Shown: positions 21,101-26,999 of the stretch, one piece after another | How the letters are laid out: each line of letters starts with the position of its first letter | How positions within the stretch are numbered: the stretch's first letter is position 1 | Virus record (IMG/VR): IMGVR_UViG_3300021960_000416 | Location: 1-26,999 of that record | DNA length: 26,999 bases | Strand: one strand, 5' to 3' | From: a virus | Made by a program: the position numbers and the translations under genes | Notes under the pieces: model-generated | What the model saw: only the letters and a program-made list of their open reading frames with translations | Told to the model about the DNA's origin: nothing | Databases searched by the model: none

Positions 21101-23896
21101 CACCTTCTGCCAGGGCTGACCATCGGGGATTCGTTCAATGGCTCGAGCGACGGGGCGAAGAGGCGGGGGAACATCGTAACGGCTACGAATTACATGGGCG
21201 TCATACGCAGAAAGAGCAGACTGCTGGTTGAGCTTTCTCGAGGCCGCTTCAGCTCGGAAGAACTCTTCGCGCTGTGCGACTTGACGGCCCAGGAATTCTT
21301 GCGACCAACTGCCGATGCCGTAACGAGTCAGCATAGAAAGCATTTCTTCGCCTACGTTACGGACAACAAAACCAACACGAAGAAGAACGGCTGGCTTCCA
21401 GAATCGGTTTTGAGCAGCAAGGACAGCCGTGTTCTCGGAAACACCAAGGAGTGTTCGCATTACCATGCCCTGGCGAACGGCCTTGCGCATCTCTCGCAAA
21501 TCAGGAATTGCAATCATGTCGGCCATATCGGCTACGGGACGGAATGCCCGTGGCGTAAATGCATTGGACATAAAGCCGAGGCTGTAGCGAGACGACTGAC
21601 CAAGGCCATAAATCTGCTTGGTCTTTTCGAGGAACTCATCAAGCAGGTCGGTCCCCGACTTTGTCAATCGCATTCCACTTGCGGTTGCTGCGCTATCAAC
21701 TAAAGCAAGAATGCTGTTCAGTCGTACGCCAGGTGTATCACCAAAGAGAATGGCGTTTGTCCAGGCGTTGCGAGCATAAGAAGGCATGCCTACATATCTG
21801 AATAGCTCAACAAAATTGCGGATGTCATCGGGTGCTTCAAGACCGGTGATCTTGATTGCACCGCCTGGGATGCGTGTTGTAATGCCTTCGACAAAGTTGG
21901 CGAACGGCGATAGAACCGTTCCGATAAACGGCATATTGCCAATTGTGCGACCGACACGGTAAGCATCTCGACTATTGGAAAGCGAGTCAGTGAGGAAGCT
22001 CTTGGCTTCCCTGACCGTTGCTTCGGAGTAGTTATCTAGCTGGTCCCACAGATCAAGCGCGTTGACCGAATTTGCTTCCCTTAGGGCATCGGGAACCTGG
22101 TCAATAATTGTTCGCGCATGCAGGTTGGAAAAGAAATTGGCAACTAGGTCGGCGGCGTTATCACTAAGACCAAACTGCTTGAGTTCGTCAACCGATGATC
22201 GGGCAAGGTTGCTTACATTTGCGTTGCGAATATCGCGAGCAATCTTGGGTAGACGAACGTTTTCGATGCGTACATCAGCAATACCACGCAGGGCATCTCG
22301 GGCTACGCCCGTTGCTTGCGCCCAGGCATACTGCCCACGATTTAAACCACGGAGCTGTCCGTAGCTTGCACCAGGTACAACGCCCACACCCTTCATCACA
22401 CTCTTCAACTTGTCAGTGCCAACAATAAAATCAACAACGTTATTGGGCGTAAATGTTTCAGCAGCAATTTGACGCTTGTTCATAACAAGCATGTCAAACA
22501 GCGGTCGATAATCTCGTGCCCCTCGATTCAGAAGCGCTACGTCTCCAGCATTAACCGCATCCGCAACAACCTGAAGCTTTCGCTGCATTTCTGGCAACTG
22601 TGCGATCTGTCGAAACCGCTCATGGTAGTTGACCGTATCGACAAACTGAATGCCACGCCGCGTCATTGCCGCAGCTCGGGCTGCTTTGCCAGCAAGAAGG
22701 AAAGGGTCAATTAGGAAGATCGATACAAGATCAAATCCGCCGGACATTGTTCGGCCCCAACCGGAGGACGGATCGCCACCGAACAGTCGCACAATATCTC
22801 GACCCATGGAAATCTTACTTTTTTCAAGAACTGTAAGTGCCTCGCTAAAAGCGGGAATCGTCAACATGGTCGAAATCAGCTCATACGCATTTTCAAATGC
22901 CGGAGTTCCCGGCGTTGCGTATTTTTCTGCAACTCGCTGAAGTTGATCAGTGCGTGTTTTTGGATTTGTGGAATCACGAACACCGGCAATCTCGCGAGCA
23001 ATCGAAAGTAGATCGCCAGGGAATTCGCTTTCATCGGCTAGCTCTTGTGCTAGAGAAAGAAGATTCGAATCCATACCAAGAAGCTCGCTGGCTTTCTTGA
23101 TTCCAGATTCGGTAAACAGCCGCTCCCCGTCGTAAGCATTCGACCACGCATTAAGCCAGGTCGAGGTTCCACCATTTAAAATCGAAGAACCAACAAATGA
23201 CGTTGCCGCTGCCGCTGCAGTTCCGACAGATGCGGCGAGGCCCAAGCGACCCGCCGTCAACAAAGCTGTCACCGCAAGAGAGCTACCACCCGTAACCGGA
23301 GCAAGCGCAATTGAACCGGCCGTCACAAGGCCCGCCGCCAATGACATCCACTGTGTTGCATCGTCAAGCTGCTTGATGGTTCGGTAAACCTTCATGCCAG
23401 CTTCGCCCACGTTGTAAAGCGCATCGAACGTGGGCCCGAATGCCGGAGCAACCGCCTTACCAATTCCGCCGAAGACCTTTGCTGCCGGCCAGGCAGCTAT
23501 TGAAACGATCTTGCCGAATAGTCCAGAACCATTTACATCTTCTTCTGGGTATTTGTATCCATAGGCGCGTACTGTTGCTTGCTGAGCTGGCGTTAGCTGC
23601 CCATAGATCGAACGTTGCATCGACGGGTCATATTCTCGAAGCTGTGAGGCCAGACCGCTTCCGACTTGCATTCCATACAATGCGCCAGCCTGACTCATCA
23701 ACTGAGCTGTGGGTATTGGCATATTGGCCATCGTCGCAATTGCTTGCGGATTCGTGGCCATGTATGGATTCATTTTCGCGATAGTTCGAAAACGAAACGC
23801 ACGCGTATTATCGGCGGCAGTTGTTGCCATAATTTCATCGACAAGCAAACTGTCTCGGAGCTGTGCGTCCTGGTTATCGTTTTCAATAAGCGACAT
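15170..23896 (-). CDS. Giant 2908-residue virion (ejection / polyvalent) protein with a candidate ADP-ribosyltransferase-like region
   Basis: A single uninterrupted reading frame of 8.7 kb, about a third of the window. Residues 1-120 are helical; 125-165 are glycine/alanine-rich and amphipathic; 183-240 are a long hydrophobic Ala/Gly/Val stretch that could cross a membrane. Residue 850 lies in VVRNVGEEMLSM. Residues 1340-1455 look ADP-ribosyltransferase-like: AYRGMTF (R1348), KPSVSFSLNEFQAKKYV (S1379-V-S1381), LFVINGDSLVQSIGRDI, then PSEANRMLMGGEFFPH (E1441, E1450). Around 2380-2400 is SLLPFWYAEENFLKRWGKIF, a motif I recall from very large phage virion proteins. Position (after portal and a small head protein, before helical virion proteins) and lack of tape measure suggest an ejection protein carrying enzyme modules, comparable in logic to T7 gp16 or T4 Alt. 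No RNA polymerase or lysozyme motif was found. Starts by TAATG overlap. Confidence 0.9.
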   Translation of the reverse strand: MSLIENDNQDAQLRDSLLVDEIMATTAADNTRAFRFRTIAKMNPYMATNPQAIATMANMPIPTAQLMSQAGALYGMQVGSGLASQLREYDPSMQRSIYGQLTPAQQATVRAYGYKYPEEDVNGSGLFGKIVSIAAWPAAKVFGGIGKAVAPAFGPTFDALYNVGEAGMKVYRTIKQLDDATQWMSLAAGLVTAGSIALAPVTGGSSLAVTALLTAGRLGLAASVGTAAAAATSFVGSSILNGGTSTWLNAWSNAYDGERLFTESGIKKASELLGMDSNLLSLAQELADESEFPGDLLSIAREIAGVRDSTNPKTRTDQLQRVAEKYATPGTPAFENAYELISTMLTIPAFSEALTVLEKSKISMGRDIVRLFGGDPSSGWGRTMSGGFDLVSIFLIDPFLLAGKAARAAAMTRRGIQFVDTVNYHERFRQIAQLPEMQRKLQVVADAVNAGDVALLNRGARDYRPLFDMLVMNKRQIAAETFTPNNVVDFIVGTDKLKSVMKGVGVVPGASYGQLRGLNRGQYAWAQATGVARDALRGIADVRIENVRLPKIARDIRNANVSNLARSSVDELKQFGLSDNAADLVANFFSNLHARTIIDQVPDALREANSVNALDLWDQLDNYSEATVREAKSFLTDSLSNSRDAYRVGRTIGNMPFIGTVLSPFANFVEGITTRIPGGAIKITGLEAPDDIRNFVELFRYVGMPSYARNAWTNAILFGDTPGVRLNSILALVDSAATASGMRLTKSGTDLLDEFLEKTKQIYGLGQSSRYSLGFMSNAFTPRAFRPVADMADMIAIPDLREMRKAVRQGMVMRTLLGVSENTAVLAAQNRFWKPAVLLRVGFVVRNVGEEMLSMLTRYGIGSWSQEFLGRQVAQREEFFRAEAASRKLNQQSALSAYDAHVIRSRYDVPPPLRPVARAIERIPDGQPWQKVLRSYSKYIVDFSGRANASIQGLLLHGFGGQALRRGAAKFSGTAVEETARGRLNNIVARLAFGNQYSLRRMVIGGLNETLLDDMRAFEGIYLKSIMDTVGTSNLAPWDRTGLRQKGVQALLVDENSKQQVQLVQVLGERGLSTRANNLPNQQPFHEANLESIQGLIEDDPIIAKAMEPMRLVYDADIEAALPATQLIPALKSFGEFAASGNKWDDDLLQLWTILNAGTPRPDRLQSLLQRMTIPQSKIDEFAEVSSDLYYWAVERNALVQTIRDAYPGQNMPTFGELVSILRSKHDDVLQMEFAQRRAEIEQIKIDMKEWGSYRAPGGAESDKIVIDVTDVDQTLLDYKYGYTRLADQLAVLERMDAAISGAKPYGRDWFNQMVMAWHNNPELLHLPSVLNMSETAARARPSFWAYRGMTFDDLLEVDDNGDLLFRLTPRDWTGNKPSVSFSLNEFQAKKYVEAQVGATATRPDSEKIETLFVINGDSLVQSIGRDISDVNGVEYGVPSEANRMLMGGEFFPHMANPPKFPFEVPGDPFNLHRREFAITHFGDESWVDARVDSLNVAFEDELSAAAGGLPGIENFNEQFAFAQKMVEAIDPKSLALEGLDFVARGEADQFAYQIISKYRQGVREAFDDPAIIDTVDIATEVFRRQVSRRFKEIQVTELGSDVPTELRFGLVDLEFQQANGATDEQLNAWMREMFDDLDFENVDYYQMSHFVKGMQDLHEFASPGLAYGRVSGPTIRVPAGSWSALGDPLAEARPGGKLEKLRQYSTDQNYWPFFGSYDEAKNAMRLSGAQETATGQFDELLKKNAEWHGVPSTVDAYIVDTRPLNLGARDAAVYQGAPDQRWGEFSLVGEDDDLIRELIAKHITFKPKTSKQPNLEAEELLTPIMTAIAEQQPLVVGDKATAEIMSDIIEEFVQLKTGRVSERPLIAVTNLPADDPSAFGKEWTSIPLRGTDSRGKRIDTVLYGSVSERMPIGTRYNWLSPTPFVWDWLDQIAQAPGPQNIVDNMMELIDQRVRAGRRLQVFANDGPNARTVYRNVNGEAVPLEPGELINPNERYYADAKLTTKNQIAPGDQRYFQMGELSYEGSSDLLWPVLGPVLLDATEADMGLRLYDLKAPVDMPTIGGRRERIYTQRDRIRYATTEHVVNTPAGDLPDWEIVQLYKPIKQNVWDRAVQFGFNNVIGPTIDAITRKPMAAHAFHIAAERNRNMTKWLINSSKEEQLLRTAITQIESRMPDAVINTDQLNIWSDLGRAIGEIYGVDNASQWDNMMSLAFLRGFTQDELNEALRIGRAGFDVAKSRAAGADVVETPASSFWSNLQASSKSEAARMDASFVYAADKFDELHSTISDRTGNTFLGELDRLFGKGTALKGEKTISNAEWNELPAQARALYEAITPDEWTAIRKSAQQRASYSEEVYEYAAEHTIRDIMPYVDSHEVRSQFADSMSSLLPFWYAEENFLKRWGKIFSEGGPAVSLERMRKLQLTYQGLKNVGIVRTDAQGQDYFVYPGSELFFDAVDRVFPGKRLPLDALIQTQTAKMIPGFNRDFGRPSLTPFAAVSLDLVTALFPEARTFEEALIGKEYVFGNVVDAIVPRHVANVWQSLGDIFDTDLNPNNQRVASAMMAAMAHMEANDQGLPDNATAEQRDDYLRRVRSHARIIVFSQALAGFFTAGPAQMIQIPDGGSLDWITDGALTNPAELLQSQYYELISNLGIEKGTQQFLALNKNAGINSVVKPLAYTVARTASKSGAPLASTEQAYNFYSDNKEFFDQYSMAGPWLLPQLEDNETRSQYAFNSELVDGFRERRTPDEFITMIKYKEGATQYFAAKDLYEREDKKLRASGNPEAARNLNREWLLWAESFKATHPLFAEMLTSDESRKRRQSVMSQMRYLIKDPLAPKAGHFEALASLQRSFDAYSVARSELGLDRTSRGVNTLNALKGSFKEWVDDFIVANPSLSSYWITILQPESGLD

Positions 23897-24339
23897 TAAA
23901 ACCGTGCCCTACTAGCAAGTTCGGTAAAAATAGGATCGCCCGTTTGATTGGCAAGCATGCGCAAAGTATTGCCAAGTGTCGATCCATATGTAAGTGCTTC
24001 TGGCCCACGACCAGGTCCACTGGGTAGGCCGTCAGTAACGGGAAGATTTGGGTTGTCGTCCGGCGCAGTCAACAAACCACCACTTCCAGAAATGCGTTGC
24101 ATTGCCTCAGCAAGCGACAAGCGCGGTTGTGCAGCTGGCGCTTGCACAACTTCTTGGGGTTGCTGCTGCTGTTGCGGGTTTGCTTGTGGTCTCGCTGGGG
24201 CTGGAGCAGCCATCTGGTTGGGAGCAGGCATTGCCTTCTGCAACATTTCTTGCTGCTTCGCCTCGCCGTAGGTCTGACCAGTAATTGCCTCAATTTTCTG
24301 AGCCGGAGCTCCCATTGCAGTTTTCTTAGCCCTGGGCAT
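23896..24339 (-). CDS. Pro/Gln-rich small head protein
   Basis: A 147-residue protein. The ATG at 24339 has GGGGAGG 5 nt upstream; a GTG at 24345 is too close to that site. The N-terminus PRAKKTAMGAPAQKIEAITG then QTYGEAKQQEMLQKAMPAP is followed by a low-complexity Pro/Gln/Ala region (PQANPQQQQQPQEVVQAPAA), then RLSLAEAMQRISG, LPVTDGLPSGPGRGPEAL and an ANQTGDPIFTELASRARF end. The PRAKKT-x-x-GAPAQ...TGQ-YG...AMPAP...PVT-GLP-GPG-GPEAL pattern is one I recall directly downstream of portal genes in actinophages, without known function. It overlaps the portal end by 14 nt. It may be a head completion or internal linker protein. Confidence 0.75.
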   Translation of the reverse strand: MPRAKKTAMGAPAQKIEAITGQTYGEAKQQEMLQKAMPAPNQMAAPAPARPQANPQQQQQPQEVVQAPAAQPRLSLAEAMQRISGSGGLLTAPDDNPNLPVTDGLPSGPGRGPEALTYGSTLGNTLRMLANQTGDPIFTELASRARF

Positions 24340-26176
24340 TCGCACCTCCCCGTGCTGCCAACGCTTGCATGATTTGTGCTACTCGAGCTCGTGGATCTTG
24401 TGGACCCTCCGGTGCTTGCTGGGTCGGAGCGCCCTGCATTGCCATCATTTGCTGCGGGGGCGCAGCCATTCCAGGCATTGTTTCTGGAGACGCAGCCATT
24501 CCCGGAGGCGGCTCGGGGGCTTGTGTTGCTTGACGGGCACGCATTTCTTCGTCTGCCTTAACCACGGCGTCGAAAATATCGAGCCCGTCTGCCACATATT
24601 TCTTAATGAGTGCTGATGCCACAAGGGGCATCTCTCCGGTGAGGAGCTTTTGCAAGATCGACTGGCGAAGAGCTTCGTCAAAATCTTCATCGTGAACCAA
24701 CTTTTCTTCGGCCTCGGGGTCATCGATGTACGGGTGCATCGAGCGGAATGTCCGCCCGGAAATAGCCTTAGCACCTCGTAGGGAACCCAGGATCTGTGTC
24801 TGTTGAATGACATCCGCTCCCGGCAAGTTGTACGAGACTGTATTCTCCGTAGTTTCGATGTGTTCTTGGGGGGTGAACTCGACCATCCCCTTATCACCAG
24901 CCCAGCCTGAGTACATGGAAAACTTTTTGTCCGGCCAGTACGCCTTGTATGTCTCAAGAATCGCTCCGTTCAGGTGCGGCAACCAGGCTTCTGAAATCTC
25001 ATGGAGTTCCTGGATGCGGGGATCAAGCGCAATACCAGATAGAGCGTCAATGCCGCGACCAGTACGAAGGGCGCCATAAGTTTCTCCACCAAACTGCGGA
25101 AGAAGGCCGGTGCTCGTGCGGAAGTTTCGCTCGAGGCGGTCGATGATTTGGGTGGTGCGGATATCAGGCGTACTTCGTATTTGCCCGATGGACTCCACGT
25201 CTTGGAGCAAGTTGATATCGCCCTCTCGTCCATCCTTCCAAACTCCTCCAATGATTCGGGGCATACCGCCGGATCGGCCGATGGCATACATATCGGGCCA
25301 GATGGCCTTTTCCTGGGCAAGAATGTCAAGCGCCATAAGTCGAGCCTGCAAATCGACGTTGCCGAGCATGGATCCGATGCGACTGGCAATGCGGCCAAGG
25401 CTGACGTTATGCGGCACAACGGCTGGGCATACACCCAAACGGTTGGGGTAAACAGGGCTGAGCTGCTGCCACGGGGTAATCCACGGCCGCTCGTTGCTCA
25501 TGCGTCGGTCGTCCCAAACGGGGCCGATGATGCCGAACACGGTCTGATCAAGGTCGTACCATTCGACGCAGTCCCACATCTCACGCAGGTCGTGCGCGTG
25601 AATGGGCCCGCCATTCTCCTGGCGAGCCTGCGGATAGACGCGACGGAGGTACTCGGCGCTGTGCCGAGTCACGAATGCTACGTACTCTGGCTGCCTGAGT
25701 TCTTCGTTGGCCTGGGGCTCGACGTAGGTTCCGAGGGGGTCTCGGACTTCGATCTTCGGGAGTCCGGTTTGGAAGTCGGGGAGGACAACAAGAGAGCAAG
25801 TGTGATAGGCAGCCAACTGCCGGTAGTAACGGCGACGAGCCAGGTTCCACTTGGATTGGTGATAAGTGGCTGCGATGATCTTTCGTCGCTTGTCGGCATA
25901 CTCTCGTGACCTCCTTCCTCGATCTTTGTTGGGGTCAATGGCTGGGAAAATGTTGACTGGTCGTACTGAGGCGGCTCGCATGGCCATGTTGTCCACGGCG
26001 TCTGCAATAAGGGCCGGCGTCAACGGGGGAAGGTTGGGCTCCTTGTCGATGTCGGGGAGCGGCAGTACCCAGTCGCCGTCGTAGCGATCTAGGATGTCTT
26101 TCATCCGGTTGAGGACTGGACCCTGCTGGATCTGCAAGTCCTTTACAATGTTGACAATTTCGTTAAACGTTCTCAA
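24326..26176 (-). CDS. Portal protein
   Basis: A 616-residue protein. It starts TTG at 26176, overlapping the TerL stop (TTGA); an ATG at 26104 is a possible later start. Seen: LDRYDGDWVLPLPDI near the N-terminus, DAVDNMAMRAASVRPVNIFP, a basic WNLARRRYYRQLAAYHTCSL, LPKIEVRDPLGTYVEPQANE, VYPNRLGVCPAVVPHNVSLG, LMALDILAQEKAIWPDMYAI and a central LLPQFGGETYGALRTGRGID, the order of wing, stem and clip elements in portal proteins. The C-terminal 90 residues are Met/Pro/Gln-rich with repeated PGMAA units. Known role: the dodecameric ring through which DNA is packaged and ejected. Position next to TerL confirms it. The low-complexity tail may lie inside the capsid or bind the next small protein. Confidence 0.88.
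   Translation of the reverse strand: MRTFNEIVNIVKDLQIQQGPVLNRMKDILDRYDGDWVLPLPDIDKEPNLPPLTPALIADAVDNMAMRAASVRPVNIFPAIDPNKDRGRRSREYADKRRKIIAATYHQSKWNLARRRYYRQLAAYHTCSLVVLPDFQTGLPKIEVRDPLGTYVEPQANEELRQPEYVAFVTRHSAEYLRRVYPQARQENGGPIHAHDLREMWDCVEWYDLDQTVFGIIGPVWDDRRMSNERPWITPWQQLSPVYPNRLGVCPAVVPHNVSLGRIASRIGSMLGNVDLQARLMALDILAQEKAIWPDMYAIGRSGGMPRIIGGVWKDGREGDINLLQDVESIGQIRSTPDIRTTQIIDRLERNFRTSTGLLPQFGGETYGALRTGRGIDALSGIALDPRIQELHEISEAWLPHLNGAILETYKAYWPDKKFSMYSGWAGDKGMVEFTPQEHIETTENTVSYNLPGADVIQQTQILGSLRGAKAISGRTFRSMHPYIDDPEAEEKLVHDEDFDEALRQSILQKLLTGEMPLVASALIKKYVADGLDIFDAVVKADEEMRARQATQAPEPPPGMAASPETMPGMAAPPQQMMAMQGAPTQQAPEGPQDPRARVAQIMQALAARGGANAQG
24345..24351 (-). promoter_or_regulatory. Ribosome binding site GGGGAGG inside the portal end
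   Basis: On the minus strand GGGGAGG precedes the ATG at 24339 by 5 nt. It decides between the GTG at 24345 and the ATG at 24339 and shows that the small head gene is translated from a strong site embedded in portal coding sequence. Confidence 0.65.
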
Positions 26177-26999
26177 ACTTGCGCCCCAATCGGTATGAGG
26201 AGGCCCGTCCTAGTTCCTGACCAGGGGATTCCAGTACGTCTCCAGTTGTCGTCCCCATAACTGTCCACAGGTTGCTTCCATCTTTGTCGCCACAAAATCC
26301 AGACAAACCATAGTGCCATGACGCGGTCTTGTCTCAACTTATTGCCACGCGCACCAGGTCGCCAAGCTTTGAGCTGCTTGACCAATTCACCCATTTCTTG
26401 ACGAGTGTAGTCATCTCCAGCCCACGGTATGACGATTTCTTTACGTAAAAAGCTTTCACACATCGAGGCCACGCCGATGGACTCGTCGTACTTATTCCAA
26501 CCGGTCAGGTGTTCCCGCATGGCAAAGCCATAGTGTTCCTGCATCTCTTGCAAACGTTCATCGCGTGCAAGGCCAGCCTGGAAGTTCTTGGTTTCGATAA
26601 CTACATCAGTCACCCGAGCCGTCAGGTTGCACGACATGATCACCGAGTTCAGTGCCTGCATGATCTGTTCGTTGCGCCTGAGCCCTACGTCTTCCCTGAT
26701 CCTGCGGATGATCAGCTGACCCTCCGGAGACACCTCGCACGCGATGACGCAGTTGTTGGAGCCCAGAGCGGGATCGAGGCCAAGGTAAACGATTGCGTCG
26801 CTGGGAATATCGTGAGTGAGGGATATGAGCGGGTTGAGACATCCATCCACCATTTCGTCGGTAAACGTACGGTTCGAGTTAGATGATCCTGGGTTCTGCA
26901 TGTAGTTGCGGTCCCAGGCTTCTTGACCAACCTTGCGTCGCTGGCGGTCGAGCATGTCAAGCGTGTATCGCTCGGGCCACAGTGGTTTTTCCTCGCCTG
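26173..26999 (-). CDS. terL: Terminase large subunit, C-terminal nuclease part (5' end outside window)
   Basis: The frame is open to the right edge; the visible 275 codons begin inside the protein with PLWPERYTLDMLDRQRRKVG, the usual link between the ATPase and nuclease domains. The RNase H-like nuclease follows: YLGLDPALGSNN (first Asp), VVIETKNFQAG (second acidic strand), and QDRVMALWFVWILW (third Asp). In the middle, IIRRIREDVGLRRNEQIM and MCESFLRKEIVIPWAG fit the fold. Known role: the nuclease cuts concatemeric DNA and, with the ATPase half, drives it through the portal. The stop overlaps the portal TTG start (TTGA). The ATPase Walker motifs lie off the right end and cannot be checked. 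It is the first of the leftward structural genes. Confidence 0.92.
   Translation of the reverse strand, partial: GEEKPLWPERYTLDMLDRQRRKVGQEAWDRNYMQNPGSSNSNRTFTDEMVDGCLNPLISLTHDIPSDAIVYLGLDPALGSNNCVIACEVSPEGQLIIRRIREDVGLRRNEQIMQALNSVIMSCNLTARVTDVVIETKNFQAGLARDERLQEMQEHYGFAMREHLTGWNKYDESIGVASMCESFLRKEIVIPWAGDDYTRQEMGELVKQLKAWRPGARGNKLRQDRVMALWFVWILWRQRWKQPVDSYGDDNWRRTGIPWSGTRTGLLIPIGAQV

Noticed and set aside
15170-23896. Possibility that the giant protein is an N4-type virion RNA polymerase
   Set aside because: I looked for T7-like polymerase motifs (Asp of motif A, R-x3-K-x7-YG of motif B, HD of motif C) and saw no convincing set. A fold search would be decisive.
25148-25909. A 253-codon open frame on the plus strand
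   Set aside because: It is a shadow of the portal gene with no ribosome site, and the portal reading on the minus strand has clear family motifs.
1-26999. tRNA genes, CRISPR arrays, insertion sequences or attachment sites
   Set aside because: None was seen on reading either strand. A covariance-model scan would be needed to exclude a tRNA fully.

Overview
The window reads as part of a tailed double-stranded DNA phage genome, most likely short-tailed (podovirus-like), infecting an actinobacterium. The host inference rests on a phage-encoded WhiB-type iron-sulfur protein, a fold known from Actinobacteria and their phages. The architecture follows from gene content. There is a terminase, a portal, a scaffold, a SU10-like HK97-fold capsid protein, a connector, a nozzle-like beta-propeller protein and a collar fibre, but no major tail tube, tail chaperone or tape-measure gene. 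A 2908-residue protein and two smaller alpha-helical proteins sit where short-tailed phages carry internal (ejection) virion proteins.

Layout. Positions 1-2129 are rightward. They hold the 3' part of a phiC31-gp3-like recombination-directionality-factor relative, a WhiB-like protein, a RusA-like resolvase, a 69-residue AT-hook plus zinc-knuckle protein, and an exported SLT-type transglycosylase. From 2044 to 26999 everything is leftward and should be read from the right end: TerL (cut by the window edge), portal, a Pro/Gln-rich head protein, the giant protein, three internal virion candidates, five consecutive small proteins rich in Lys/Arg, scaffold, a small head protein, major capsid, connector, nozzle, collar fibre, M15 endopeptidase, holin candidate, HTH-like protein, metallophosphoesterase and two small unknowns. 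The two transcription units converge tail to tail near 2044-2130.

The leftward unit is packed tightly, and most stops overlap or abut the next start (TAATG, TGATG or TTGA junctions). Only three gaps exceed 40 nt. Two of them flank the scaffold-capsid cassette: 10541-10709 has two weak hairpins, and 8467-8543 has a perfect 12-bp stem. The third (3843-3894) carries a TTGACA box ahead of the post-lysis genes. No gene-free stretch exceeds 300 nt. I saw no tRNA, CRISPR array, insertion sequence, integrase, polymerase or attachment site.

The most notable points are: (i) the giant virion protein with a candidate ADP-ribosyltransferase-like R-S-E region; (ii) a short beta module that aligns without gaps among the capsid, connector and collar-fibre proteins; (iii) the run of basic small proteins; (iv) the isolated regulatory gaps around the capsid cassette. 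All functional calls come from reading motifs by eye, with no database search.
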